Positions 57,439 to 64,000 of a DNA stretch of 64,000 nt are shown here, piece by piece. Origin of the DNA: Solirubrobacterales bacterium (GTDB lineage: Bacteria > Actinomycetota > Thermoleophilia > Solirubrobacterales > Solirubrobacteraceae); contig PLFX01000027.1 of the NCBI GenBank assembly GCA_003138355.1, positions 1 to 64,000 on the forward strand, read 5' to 3'. A program made the position numbers and the translations under genes. The stretch's first letter is position 1; every line of letters starts with the position of its first letter. Under the pieces are notes generated by a model. The model saw nothing but the letters and a program-made list of their open reading frames with translations. It made no database searches and was not told where the DNA came from.

Positions 57439-58587
57439 TCAGGCCGCACATCCATCCGTCGATACGGCCCCGCGAGCGCGAGCCAGCTCGTGGCGTATGA
57501 CCCCGTTCGCGACGCCGTAGCCGCCCGCCGGGCCCGGGCTCGTTGTGGCGGCGAAGACCGTCGTCAGGACCCGGCCCGCGCGATCGACCGTCGGCCCGCC
57601 CGAGTTCCCCGGACGCACGAGCCCCCGCAGCGGTGTCAGGACGCGCACGACCGGCCCGCGACCATACGCGTCGTTCGTCTCGATCGCCTGTGTGTGCCCG
57701 ATCCGGCCGGGCTCAGCTACGAACGGGCCGTCCTCGGGATAGCCGAGGATCGCTCCGATCGTCTGCGCGCGCGGCGAGCGCGCGAGCTCGAGCGGCCGTA
57801 AGCCGAGGCCGGGCACGCGCAGTAGCGCGATGTCGTTACGGGAATCGAACACGACGACGGTCGCGGGGCGCCCCGGGGCCAGGCCGCCAACCTCCACTCT
57901 CGTGTCCGATTCGCCGGCAACGACATGGGCGTTCGTCACGATCTCGTTGTTGGCGACGACCCACCCCGAGCCCTCGATCCCGATGCCGCACGCCGTGCCG
58001 ACGACGCGCACGACGCTGCGATCGGCTGCGAGGACGGCGGGCGCGCGAAGAATCGCTGAGCTGGGCGGGCTGGCCGCGAGCGTTGGCCCGGAGATCGACG
58101 GGAGCGGATCGATGCGAGCGATGAAGTTGAGCAATGCGCCGGACGGGAGCAACTCGTCGAGCTTGCGGATGATCGTGGAGCGCTCGACCGGGCCGCGCAG
58201 GCCGCTCACGCCAGGGAGCGTGAGCGCGACCGTCCCGGCGACCCAGGCGAGCCCGAGCGCGAGCGCTGCGCCGAACACGGCGCCACCGATTCCATCGAGC
58301 AGACGCAGCACCGGGACCGCCAGCATCGAGCGGCGCAGTGCGACGCCGATCGTCTCGAGGCCGGTGGCGAGGATGCCGCCGGCGAGCAGGGCCCCGAACA
58401 AGGCGAAGGCCGGCGTGTACGGCGAGCTCGCGCCGCCGCTGAGCACCGCACCGGCGATCCGCGTGCCGATCAGCGCACCTGCGAGGAAGCCGACGAGGGA
58501 CAGGATCGCGACGATCAAGCCGCGCAGGAAGCCCGAGACAGCCAGCAGGACCGACGCGACGAGGATCAGCCAGTCCAGCCCGGTCAA
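57439..58587 (-). CDS. MarP-like membrane serine protease (CvpA domain + trypsin domain)
   Basis: 382 residues. Four membrane helices in the first 125 residues form a CvpA/colicin-V-production-type domain (LDWLILVASVLLAVSGFLRG, LSLVGFLAGALIGTRIAGAV). The periplasmic chymotrypsin-like domain carries His221 (TNAHVVAG), Asp252 (SRNDIALLRV) and Ser329 (RPGNSGGP). This is the architecture of mycobacterial MarP, needed for acid and oxidative stress resistance. TTG 58587 has GAGGGG upstream and begins at the first helix. Divergent from a penicillin-binding protein, which suggests cell-wall links. Confidence 0.9.
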   Translation of the reverse strand: MTGLDWLILVASVLLAVSGFLRGLIVAILSLVGFLAGALIGTRIAGAVLSGGASSPYTPAFALFGALLAGGILATGLETIGVALRRSMLAVPVLRLLDGIGGAVFGAALALGLAWVAGTVALTLPGVSGLRGPVERSTIIRKLDELLPSGALLNFIARIDPLPSISGPTLAASPPSSAILRAPAVLAADRSVVRVVGTACGIGIEGSGWVVANNEIVTNAHVVAGESDTRVEVGGLAPGRPATVVVFDSRNDIALLRVPGLGLRPLELARSPRAQTIGAILGYPEDGPFVAEPGRIGHTQAIETNDAYGRGPVVRVLTPLRGLVRPGNSGGPTVDRAGRVLTTVFAATTSPGPAGGYGVANGVIRHELARARGAVSTDGCAA

Positions 58588-58689
58588 CCCGAGCCCCTCG
58601 AGACCTGCCGTCGTGGCGGCGCACGCATAATGCTGGCGATCAAGCGATCAGGGAATGCGACTCGATAGGTCTCGCAAGCAAGGTGCGAC

Positions 58690-60654
58690 GTGAGCCGGCC
58701 GAGTGTAGGCAGCGCGGCGGCAGCACGCCGAAGGGAACGCCGCAGCGGTCTTGCGCGGCTCAGCGCGCTGATCGTCGTCGCGGCCGCGGCGGGGTTGGCC
58801 GCGGCGGTCTCGATCGGCGGCTCGCCGGCTACCGCCGCGACGCTCGCGGAAGCCTTCGCGACGGCGTGGGCGCGGCACGACTGGATCGCCGTGTATGACC
58901 GCGTCGACCGCCGCACCCAAGCGAGCGTGCCCTACGCGCAGTTCGCCGCCGACTACAGCAGCGCGTGGCGCACCGCGACGGTCACGCGGGTCAGCGTGCT
59001 TGGGCGGAGCGTCCACGCCGAGGGCGGATCGGAGGTCGTCGAGCTGGCGATCCATACGCGGATTTTCGGGACGCTCACGTCGACCTACACGCTCCCGATG
59101 ACCGGCACCGGGAGTGCGCGCCGGGTGCAGTGGCTGCCTGCACTTGCCTTCCCCGGCCTCTACCCCGGCGAAACCGTCCACCGCGTCACGGTCGCGCCGA
59201 CACGCGGGCGACTGCTCGCACGGGACGGCGTGCCGCTCACGAGCCTCGCGTCGGCCGCGAACATCATCGGTTCGCTCGGCCAGGCGACCGGGAGCCAGCT
59301 GGCGGCGCTCGAGGCGCGCGGCTTCCCGGCCGGAACCGAGGTCGGCACGAGCGGGCTCGAGTACCTCTTCGAGCGGGAGCTGGCGGGCCGGCCGGGCGGC
59401 GAGCTGTTCGCGGGTCAGCGACTGATCGCGCGCACTCGCCCGATCGAGGGTCGCGACGTGCGCAGCTCGGTCGATCCCGAGCTCCAGAACGAGGCGGTGG
59501 CAGAACTCGGCTCCCAGGCGGGCGGGATCATCGTCATGGCGCCGCACAGCGGCGAGATCCTGGCGGCGGCGGGAAGCCCGCTGTCGCTGCTCCAGCCGCC
59601 GGGATCGACTTTCAAGATCGTCACGACGACCGCCGTCCTGGAGGCCGGTCTCGCGACGACCAACACGACGTTCCCGTACGGCACCTACGCAAAGATCGAG
59701 GGCTACAAGCTTCACAACAGCAACAACGAGGATTGCGGCGGCACGCTGATCAACGCCTTCGCGGTGTCCTGCAACTCCGTTTACGCGCCGCTCGGCGTGA
59801 GGCTTGGGGCAACTCGCCTGGTCGCAGCGGCGCGTGCATACGGCTTCGACTCGCCCTCGCCGGTCTCGATCGCTGCCGAGTCCACGATCCCCTCGCCCGC
59901 CGGGATTCCCGATGACATCGCGCTCGGATCGAGCGCGATCGGTCAGTACCAGGACCTCGCCTCGCCGCTGCAGATGCTGCGGATCGCCGACACGATCGCG
60001 CTCGGCGGCCTCGAGCCGGTCCCCACGTTCGCCACGGGCGTGCACCCGCGACTGCGCCGGATCGTCCCGGCGAGCGTGGCCCGCACGATCCGCAAGATGA
60101 TGATCGCGGTGGTCCGTTACGGCGATGGCACCGGCGTCGAGGCCCAGCTCCCCGGCGTGATCGTCGCCGGCAAGACCGGAACCGCCCAGCTCACGCTACC
60201 GAGCTGCCCGTCGAGCACCGGACCGACGGGTACCACCACAGCCACCGGAACGACCACAACCGCACCGACCCGAACGACCACAACCGCACCGACCGGAACG
60301 ACACAACCACCGGCCACGCCGACGGGCGCAACGAGCACGACCGGTGAGAGTGTTGCGCCGGGCGGCGGAGCGAGCGCTCCCAGCGCCGCGCTGCCGCCGG
60401 TGGCCGGCGCGGCCGCGGTCGATCCGCTCGCGCACACGGCGCAGGTGAGCGACTCGGCGACGGGCACGACAGGTCCGTGCGGCACGAGTCCCAATAACCC
60501 CTACAACACGGACGCCTGGTTCGTCTCCTTTGCACCCGCCTACCATCCGCGGATCGCGGTCGGGGTCCTGCTCGACCACGCCGGCGCAGGCGGAACGAGC
60601 GCCGCGCCGTTGGCGCGAAACCTCATCGCCGACGCGTTGGCGCAGGGGTTCTGA
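58690..60654 (+). CDS. Penicillin-binding protein (class B-like transpeptidase) with Thr-rich insertion
   Basis: 654 residues, membrane-anchored by one N-terminal helix (about 23-42). An NTF2-like MecA_N-type domain follows (about 48-125; FATAWARHDWIAVYDRVDRR), then a dimerisation region and the transpeptidase domain with Ser306-x-x-Lys309 (STFK), Ser360-Cys-Asn362 and Lys495-Thr-Gly497. About 90 residues rich in Thr, Pro, Gly and Ala (from about 507 to 595) are inserted right after the KTG strand, bounded by Cys506 and Cys597, before the last strand DAWFVSFAPAY. It cross-links peptidoglycan outside the membrane. GTG start. Confidence 0.92.
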   Translation: MSRPSVGSAAAARRRERRSGLARLSALIVVAAAAGLAAAVSIGGSPATAATLAEAFATAWARHDWIAVYDRVDRRTQASVPYAQFAADYSSAWRTATVTRVSVLGRSVHAEGGSEVVELAIHTRIFGTLTSTYTLPMTGTGSARRVQWLPALAFPGLYPGETVHRVTVAPTRGRLLARDGVPLTSLASAANIIGSLGQATGSQLAALEARGFPAGTEVGTSGLEYLFERELAGRPGGELFAGQRLIARTRPIEGRDVRSSVDPELQNEAVAELGSQAGGIIVMAPHSGEILAAAGSPLSLLQPPGSTFKIVTTTAVLEAGLATTNTTFPYGTYAKIEGYKLHNSNNEDCGGTLINAFAVSCNSVYAPLGVRLGATRLVAAARAYGFDSPSPVSIAAESTIPSPAGIPDDIALGSSAIGQYQDLASPLQMLRIADTIALGGLEPVPTFATGVHPRLRRIVPASVARTIRKMMIAVVRYGDGTGVEAQLPGVIVAGKTGTAQLTLPSCPSSTGPTGTTTATGTTTTAPTRTTTTAPTGTTQPPATPTGATSTTGESVAPGGGASAPSAALPPVAGAAAVDPLAHTAQVSDSATGTTGPCGTSPNNPYNTDAWFVSFAPAYHPRIAVGVLLDHAGAGGTSAAPLARNLIADALAQGF

Positions 60655-60731
60655 GGCGCGCTCAAGCCTGTCGCCGGCGCTTAGCCGGTGGGCGCTGCGC
60701 GCGCCCGGTCGTCGCGAACGCGGCGAGCTCT

Positions 60732-61298
60732 TTAGACGTCGAGCTCGATCCGCGACTGATCGCTGTGGTTCGCGGGATCGACGACGTGGAGGATCAGCGG
60801 GCGCGAGCTGTAGGTCGAGTACGGGAACTTGAACACCAGGACCTCACCCTGGGTCCACCCGGTATAGGCCAGGCTCGTCTGCGACGGGAGCTGGCCCTTC
60901 GGCGGGATCGGCGCCGGCACGTAGCTGAACGCGTTCGCGTCCGGGTTCGGAAGCGGCGCGAAGCGATCGCCGATCGTGTCGGTGATGTAGTAGTCGCTCG
61001 CCGGCGTCTGGGTGCGCTCGGTGGTGTTGTAGGCCTGGACGAAAACCGCGAAGAACATGTCGCCCACCGGCAGGTTGCGCTCTCTCTCGCTGAGCCCCTG
61101 GAGATATGCGGCGTCCTCGTCGCTGTAGCGGTTCAGCTCGCGCGAGATCTGCACCTGGTAGTAGAGGTTGCCGACCTTCACGTAGCCGGGACCTTCGCTA
61201 TCCGCGTAGTGCTCGTCTCCGCTGACCGAGCACGCACTGATCGTCAGCGCGCAGCCACCGGCCGCGGCGGCCATGGCGATTCGTCGCAGCACCGTCAT
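60732..61298 (-). CDS. Putative lipoprotein
   Basis: 188 residues. Lipoprotein signal peptide with lipobox LTISAC, so the mature protein begins at Cys23 and is anchored to the membrane outer face. The mature part is beta-rich (GYVKVGNLYYQVQISRELNR, FFAVFVQAYNTTERTQTPAS, EVLVFKFPYSTYSSRPLILH) and resembles an Ig-like domain of the DUF4352 kind. Function unknown. First gene in a minus-strand group. Confidence 0.75.
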   Translation of the reverse strand: MTVLRRIAMAAAAGGCALTISACSVSGDEHYADSEGPGYVKVGNLYYQVQISRELNRYSDEDAAYLQGLSERERNLPVGDMFFAVFVQAYNTTERTQTPASDYYITDTIGDRFAPLPNPDANAFSYVPAPIPPKGQLPSQTSLAYTGWTQGEVLVFKFPYSTYSSRPLILHVVDPANHSDQSRIELDV

Positions 61299-61317
61299 CC
61301 GCGCTGGAGTCTAATTC

Positions 61318-61824
61318 TCAGCCGCCGGCGATGGTGGCACGGTGGCCGCGGCCCTTGTCTTCCTCGAGGATCGAGCGCAAGCGGCGCAGCGCGCGCTTGT
61401 TCTGGCGCCGCGTCCAGCTGCGCGCGCCGAGCGCCTCGGCGATCTTGTCGCTGAGCGTCGCCGGCTCCGTCTCCGTCGTCAGCTCGACCTTCGTCGTGTC
61501 GCCAGCGTGCGGCTCGAGCGTGAAGGTGGTCATCAAGCGGACGCGGTTGAACTTGCCGCCGCGCCCGGCCTCGACGATGCGCCGCGGCGACTCCACGTCG
61601 ATAAAACTCACGCCCGCCCAGCTGAAGCGCTGGAAGGGCGCCTTCACGCGGAAGCGCGCGCCGGCGCCCTTGCCGACCGTGTTCTCGCGGGTCAGGCGAA
61701 ACTCGCCGAGGAAATGATCCGTGAACTCGGCGTGGTTCGCGATGTCGCTCAGGTAGTCGAAGACCTCCTCGCGCGGGCGGGCAACGACGATCGACACGCT
61801 GACGGGATCCATCGCGGCCGCCAC
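61318..61824 (-). CDS. SRPBCC (START-like) family protein
   Basis: 168 residues. VSVSIVVARPREEVFDYLSD is the typical first strand and helix of polyketide cyclase/START-like proteins. FSWAGVSFIDVESPRRIVEA and TFTLEPHAGDTTKVELTTET are the central strands, and a basic C-terminal helix completes the fold (RRQNKRALRRLRSILEEDKG). It would bind a hydrophobic ligand; substrate unknown. ATG 61812 is an alternative start closer to the homology. Confidence 0.83.
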   Translation of the reverse strand: MAAAMDPVSVSIVVARPREEVFDYLSDIANHAEFTDHFLGEFRLTRENTVGKGAGARFRVKAPFQRFSWAGVSFIDVESPRRIVEAGRGGKFNRVRLMTTFTLEPHAGDTTKVELTTETEPATLSDKIAEALGARSWTRRQNKRALRRLRSILEEDKGRGHRATIAGG

Positions 61825-61861
61825 TTTAGCGATGCCGCGGGACCCGCTGGGTTCGAGGCGC

Positions 61862-62125
61862 TCAGCCGCTGGCCGGCAAACGGCGAGTCACGCGCACGAC
61901 GACCGCGGGATCGGCTCCGGTCCCCGCGCCGAGGCGATGGCTCACCTGGGCACCGAGCATCGGTGCGCCGGGATGCAGCAAGCGGCACAACTCGCAGACG
62001 AGCTCCGCCGTCTCGTAGAGGTAAACGTACTCGCCGATCAGCGGAGTGCGACCGCAGTCGTGGCAGCGGGTGAGCTCCTCAGCGAGCATCTGCCCGGCGG
62101 GCTCGCCGGAATGTACGCGGTCCAT
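61862..62125 (-). CDS. Small protein with two CxxC knuckles
   Basis: 87 residues with CHDC at 21-24 and CELC near 44-47 separated by an aromatic-rich stretch (GEYVYLYETAELV), a zinc-knuckle arrangement. The remainder (RLGAGTGADPAVVVRVTRRL) is unremarkable. Coding-like composition; function unknown. It is followed after 37 bp by the SRPBCC gene on the same strand. Confidence 0.55.
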   Translation of the reverse strand: MDRVHSGEPAGQMLAEELTRCHDCGRTPLIGEYVYLYETAELVCELCRLLHPGAPMLGAQVSHRLGAGTGADPAVVVRVTRRLPASG

Positions 62126-62251
62126 AGCCGAGTCATTCGCGCGACCGCGGGTATCTCCTCCTCGCTCGTGGCGGGAAGTCCCCTGGACGCTTAACGCCCC
62201 GCAACGCCGGTGTCTCTATGATGGTCTTTCTCGCGACGCAGGAGGCAGTTA

Positions 62252-62842
62252 GTGACCGACGAGCGTACGGGGGCCCTGAGTGAAACCGGACCGTACCGCT
62301 GCGAGCAATGCGGCGCACTCGTAACGCTTTCCGAACCTGGTGCGCGGCGGCGCTGCGATAACTGCGGCGCCGAAACGCTGCTGCCACTCGAGCTTCCCGC
62401 CGAAAGCACCGAGCAGAGCATGGTGGCTTCACTGCGAGCCGTGCCGCCGTGGCTCGCCGACCCCGGGGCGCTACTCGTCGAGCCCGGCGAGTACCTCTGC
62501 TACCAGGACGGCGAGGAGGTCGTCGTGGTGCCGCTGACGCGCGAGTGGACGCGCATCGGCCGGAGCCTCGCGGCCGACGTCCGCTTCGACGACCCAACCG
62601 TGTCGCGACGCCACGCGCTGATCGTGCGGGCGCCCGACGGTGTACGTGTGCTCGACGACCGCAGCCTCAACGGCGTCTTCGTCAACGGCCAGCGCGTCGA
62701 GTGGAGCACGCTCGCGCACGGGGACGAGATCCTCGTCGGGCGCTACCGGATGCATTTCGCCAGGCTCGAGCCGAACACCGGCGAGGGTCTACCGGTAGTA
62801 GCGGCCGCAGCCGTCGCTCCCGGCGGCGCTGAGCGCGACTGA
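62252..62842 (+). CDS. FHA-domain protein with N-terminal zinc ribbon
   Basis: 196 residues. A zinc ribbon at the N-terminus (CEQCGALVTLSEPGARRRCD with NC) precedes a forkhead-associated domain at about 85-175: TRIGRSLAADVRFDD, TVSRRHALIV (phosphothreonine-binding Ser-Arg-Arg-His) and DRSLNGVFVNGQRV. It would bind phosphothreonine peptides, e.g. from a Ser/Thr kinase pathway, but no kinase gene is in the window. GTG 62252. Divergent from the CxxC protein. Confidence 0.88.
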   Translation: MTDERTGALSETGPYRCEQCGALVTLSEPGARRRCDNCGAETLLPLELPAESTEQSMVASLRAVPPWLADPGALLVEPGEYLCYQDGEEVVVVPLTREWTRIGRSLAADVRFDDPTVSRRHALIVRAPDGVRVLDDRSLNGVFVNGQRVEWSTLAHGDEILVGRYRMHFARLEPNTGEGLPVVAAAAVAPGGAERD

Positions 62843-62894
62843 GCCGACGGCGCCTCAACTGGCTCCCAGGGCGACCGGCTAGACTGGCGCCGCG

Positions 62895-63797
62895 TTGATC
62901 CTGCTCGCGTCGGCCATCAGCTACTTCCAGGCGGTCGTTCTTGGCCTGCTCCAGGGAGTCACCGAGCTTTTCCCGATCTCGAGCCTCGGCCATACGGTTC
63001 TCTTCCCCACGCTCTTCGGATGGGGCTCCGTGGTCCGGATGCAGTCGGCGAGCGAATCCCCGTGGCTCGCGTTCGTCGTCATGCTCCATGTCGGCAGCGC
63101 GCTCGGCCTGCTCGCATACTTCTGGCGCGACTGGGTCAAGATCATCAAGGCGTTCTTCCGTACGCTCGTCAAGCGGCGCGCCGATGACCCGACCGAGCGC
63201 CTTGCCTGGCTGATCATCGTCGCTTCGATCCCCGCCGGGATCCTCGGAATCGCCTTCGAGCACACCTTTCGCACGCTCACCGCAAAGCCGCTTGCCGCGG
63301 CGATCGCGCTGACCATCAACGGCCTGATCCTGTTCGCCGCCGAGGCCTACCGCCGGCGCGCCGAAGTGCGCGCGCTCGCGGTGCGCGAAGGCTTGAACGT
63401 CGAAGGTGGCCGCGAGCTCGGGACGCTCGAGTACACGGAGGCGTTCGTGATCGGCATCGCGCAGTCGACCGCGCTCGTCGCCGGGATCAGCCGCGAAGGC
63501 GTGACGATGGGCGCGGGACTGGCGCGCGGGCTCAGCCACAGCGACGCCGCGCGGTTGGCGTTCCTGATGGCGACGCCGATCATCCTGGCCGCCGGCATCT
63601 TCAAGCTAGGCGACCTGCTTGGCCCGCACGGCGACGGTATCCGTGGCCAGGCCGTCGTCGCATGCGCCGTCGCGGCTGTGGCGGCGCTGTTCACGGTCGC
63701 CTTCCTTGTCCGCTGGTTCCGGACGCGGACGCTCACGCCGTTCGCGTTCTACTGCCTGCTGTTCGGAGTCGCAATGGTTGCGTATACGCAGAGTTGA
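62895..63797 (+). CDS. uppP: Undecaprenyl-diphosphatase, variant clade (UppP/BacA family)
   Basis: 300 residues, polytopic membrane protein recycling undecaprenyl diphosphate in cell-wall synthesis. The first family motif is FQAVVLGLLQGVTELFPISS followed by LGHT (common form GLTEFLPISSSGH). The second is VAGISREGVTMGAGLARGLS (common form PGxSRSGAT). The catalytic Glu, Ser, His and Arg positions are kept but the flanks differ from E. coli UppP, so this is a divergent clade. TTG 62895 starts at the first amphipathic helix. Its last codons form the left arm of an 18-bp hairpin. Confidence 0.85.
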   Translation: MILLASAISYFQAVVLGLLQGVTELFPISSLGHTVLFPTLFGWGSVVRMQSASESPWLAFVVMLHVGSALGLLAYFWRDWVKIIKAFFRTLVKRRADDPTERLAWLIIVASIPAGILGIAFEHTFRTLTAKPLAAAIALTINGLILFAAEAYRRRAEVRALAVREGLNVEGGRELGTLEYTEAFVIGIAQSTALVAGISREGVTMGAGLARGLSHSDAARLAFLMATPIILAAGIFKLGDLLGPHGDGIRGQAVVACAVAAVAALFTVAFLVRWFRTRTLTPFAFYCLLFGVAMVAYTQS

Positions 63798-63823
63798 CCT
63801 GCCGATCAACTCTGCGTATACGC
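63780..63823. terminator. Perfect 18-bp hairpin between convergent genes
   Basis: GCGTATACGCAGAGTTGA (63780-63797) and TCAACTCTGCGTATACGC (63806-63823) are perfect complements around an 8-nt loop. The left arm contains the last five codons and stop of uppP. The right arm ends 11 bp before the stop codon of the convergent partial gene. A bidirectional terminator is the simplest reading, though there is no T-tract. Confidence 0.7.
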
Positions 63824-63834
63824 GAAGACGAGGA

Positions 63835-64000
63835 TTACCTTTGCGGGGGTCGGGCGGTGGGTGGTTGGATTACCTGTGCGCCGGTGGCGGTGAACGATGT
63901 GGCGATGACGTTTGCCCAGCCTCTGGTGAGCTCGGTTAGCTGTTGGGCGACCGATGATTGGTGATCGGTCGTGACCCAGAAGAGGATCGTCGGGCCGGCG
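63835..64000 (-). CDS. Partial gene at the right edge (C-terminal 54 residues)
   Basis: The minus strand stays open from the window edge to TAA at 63837-63835, reading AGPTILFWVTTDHQSSVAQQ, LTELTRGWANVIATSFTATG and QVIQPPTARPPQR. Composition looks coding and no start is included, so the gene continues beyond 64000. A Pro-rich unstructured tail ends it. Codons such as CTA, TCA and GTA are more frequent than in the housekeeping genes. Family not recognised. Confidence 0.6.
   Translation of the reverse strand, partial: AGPTILFWVTTDHQSSVAQQLTELTRGWANVIATSFTATGAQVIQPPTARPPQR

Noticed and set aside
58648-60045. 465-codon minus-strand ORF opposite the penicillin-binding protein
   Set aside because: Shadow of the transpeptidase gene; Arg/Asp-rich low-information translation.
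60215-60480. Thr-codon-rich stretch as a separate repeat element
   Set aside because: It is in frame and inside the penicillin-binding protein, so it is treated as a protein low-complexity insertion rather than a mobile repeat.

Overview
The window is very GC-rich, uses many GTG and TTG starts, and is packed with actinobacterial markers: a GuaB3-type IMP dehydrogenase paralogue, a Mec/CysO/CysM/MoeZ sulfur-carrier cysteine pathway, a SUF operon led by an Rrf2 regulator, an AddAB-like (AdnAB-like) helicase-nuclease pair and a MarP-like periplasmic protease. Small zinc-ribbon proteins and a lipoprotein of the kind seen in deep-branching actinobacteria suggest class Thermoleophilia (Solirubrobacterales). 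That placement is inference; no rRNA gene is present to test it.

Region 1 (1 to about 13.1 kb) is gene-poor and looks like accessory or decaying DNA. It holds a YdeI-like protein, an aldo/keto reductase, a membrane protein, two VOC proteins, an M28 peptidase, the primary sigma factor, an ABC-2 exporter pair and a short SDR-type oxidoreductase. Between them lie gene fragments (methyltransferase N-terminus, repeat-protein piece, frame-broken ORFs), more than 3 kb of non-coding DNA, and a family of short dispersed GC-rich repeats and hairpins.

Region 2 (13.1 to 28.4 kb) is housekeeping. A minus-strand run carries pyrF, a D,D-carboxypeptidase, a PfkB kinase, guaB3 and guaA. A second minus-strand run is murI, rph, rdgB and a cation-efflux gene, with overlapping stops and starts. 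Next come a glycosyltransferase, a zinc-ribbon protein, an HDAC-like amidohydrolase, nadB, a beta-hydroxyacid dehydrogenase and a DUF1802 protein.

Region 3 (28.4 to 37.9 kb) is a sulfur island. A minus-strand operon moeZ-cysO-cysM-mec makes cysteine through a thiocarboxylated carrier protein. Divergent from it, rrf2-sufC-sufD-sufS-sufU-sufB builds Fe-S clusters. The 160-bp divergent spacer has two palindromes, one with the 25-bp geometry of an IscR-type site. CysO carries an unusual extra Ser after its Gly-Gly end. Next to the island is a secreted-protein pseudogene with one stop and one frameshift.

Region 4 (37.9 to 64 kb) holds small membrane and zinc proteins, a threonine-aldolase-like enzyme, a redoxin, a secreted glycoside-hydrolase-like protein, gltB/gltD (glutamate synthase), addB/addA, topB, a CvpA-serine protease, a penicillin-binding protein with a Thr-rich insertion, a lipoprotein, an SRPBCC protein, an FHA protein and an undecaprenyl-diphosphatase. 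It ends in a perfect 18-bp hairpin shared with a partial convergent gene at the right edge. No tRNA, rRNA, CRISPR array, intact insertion sequence or prophage was recognised.
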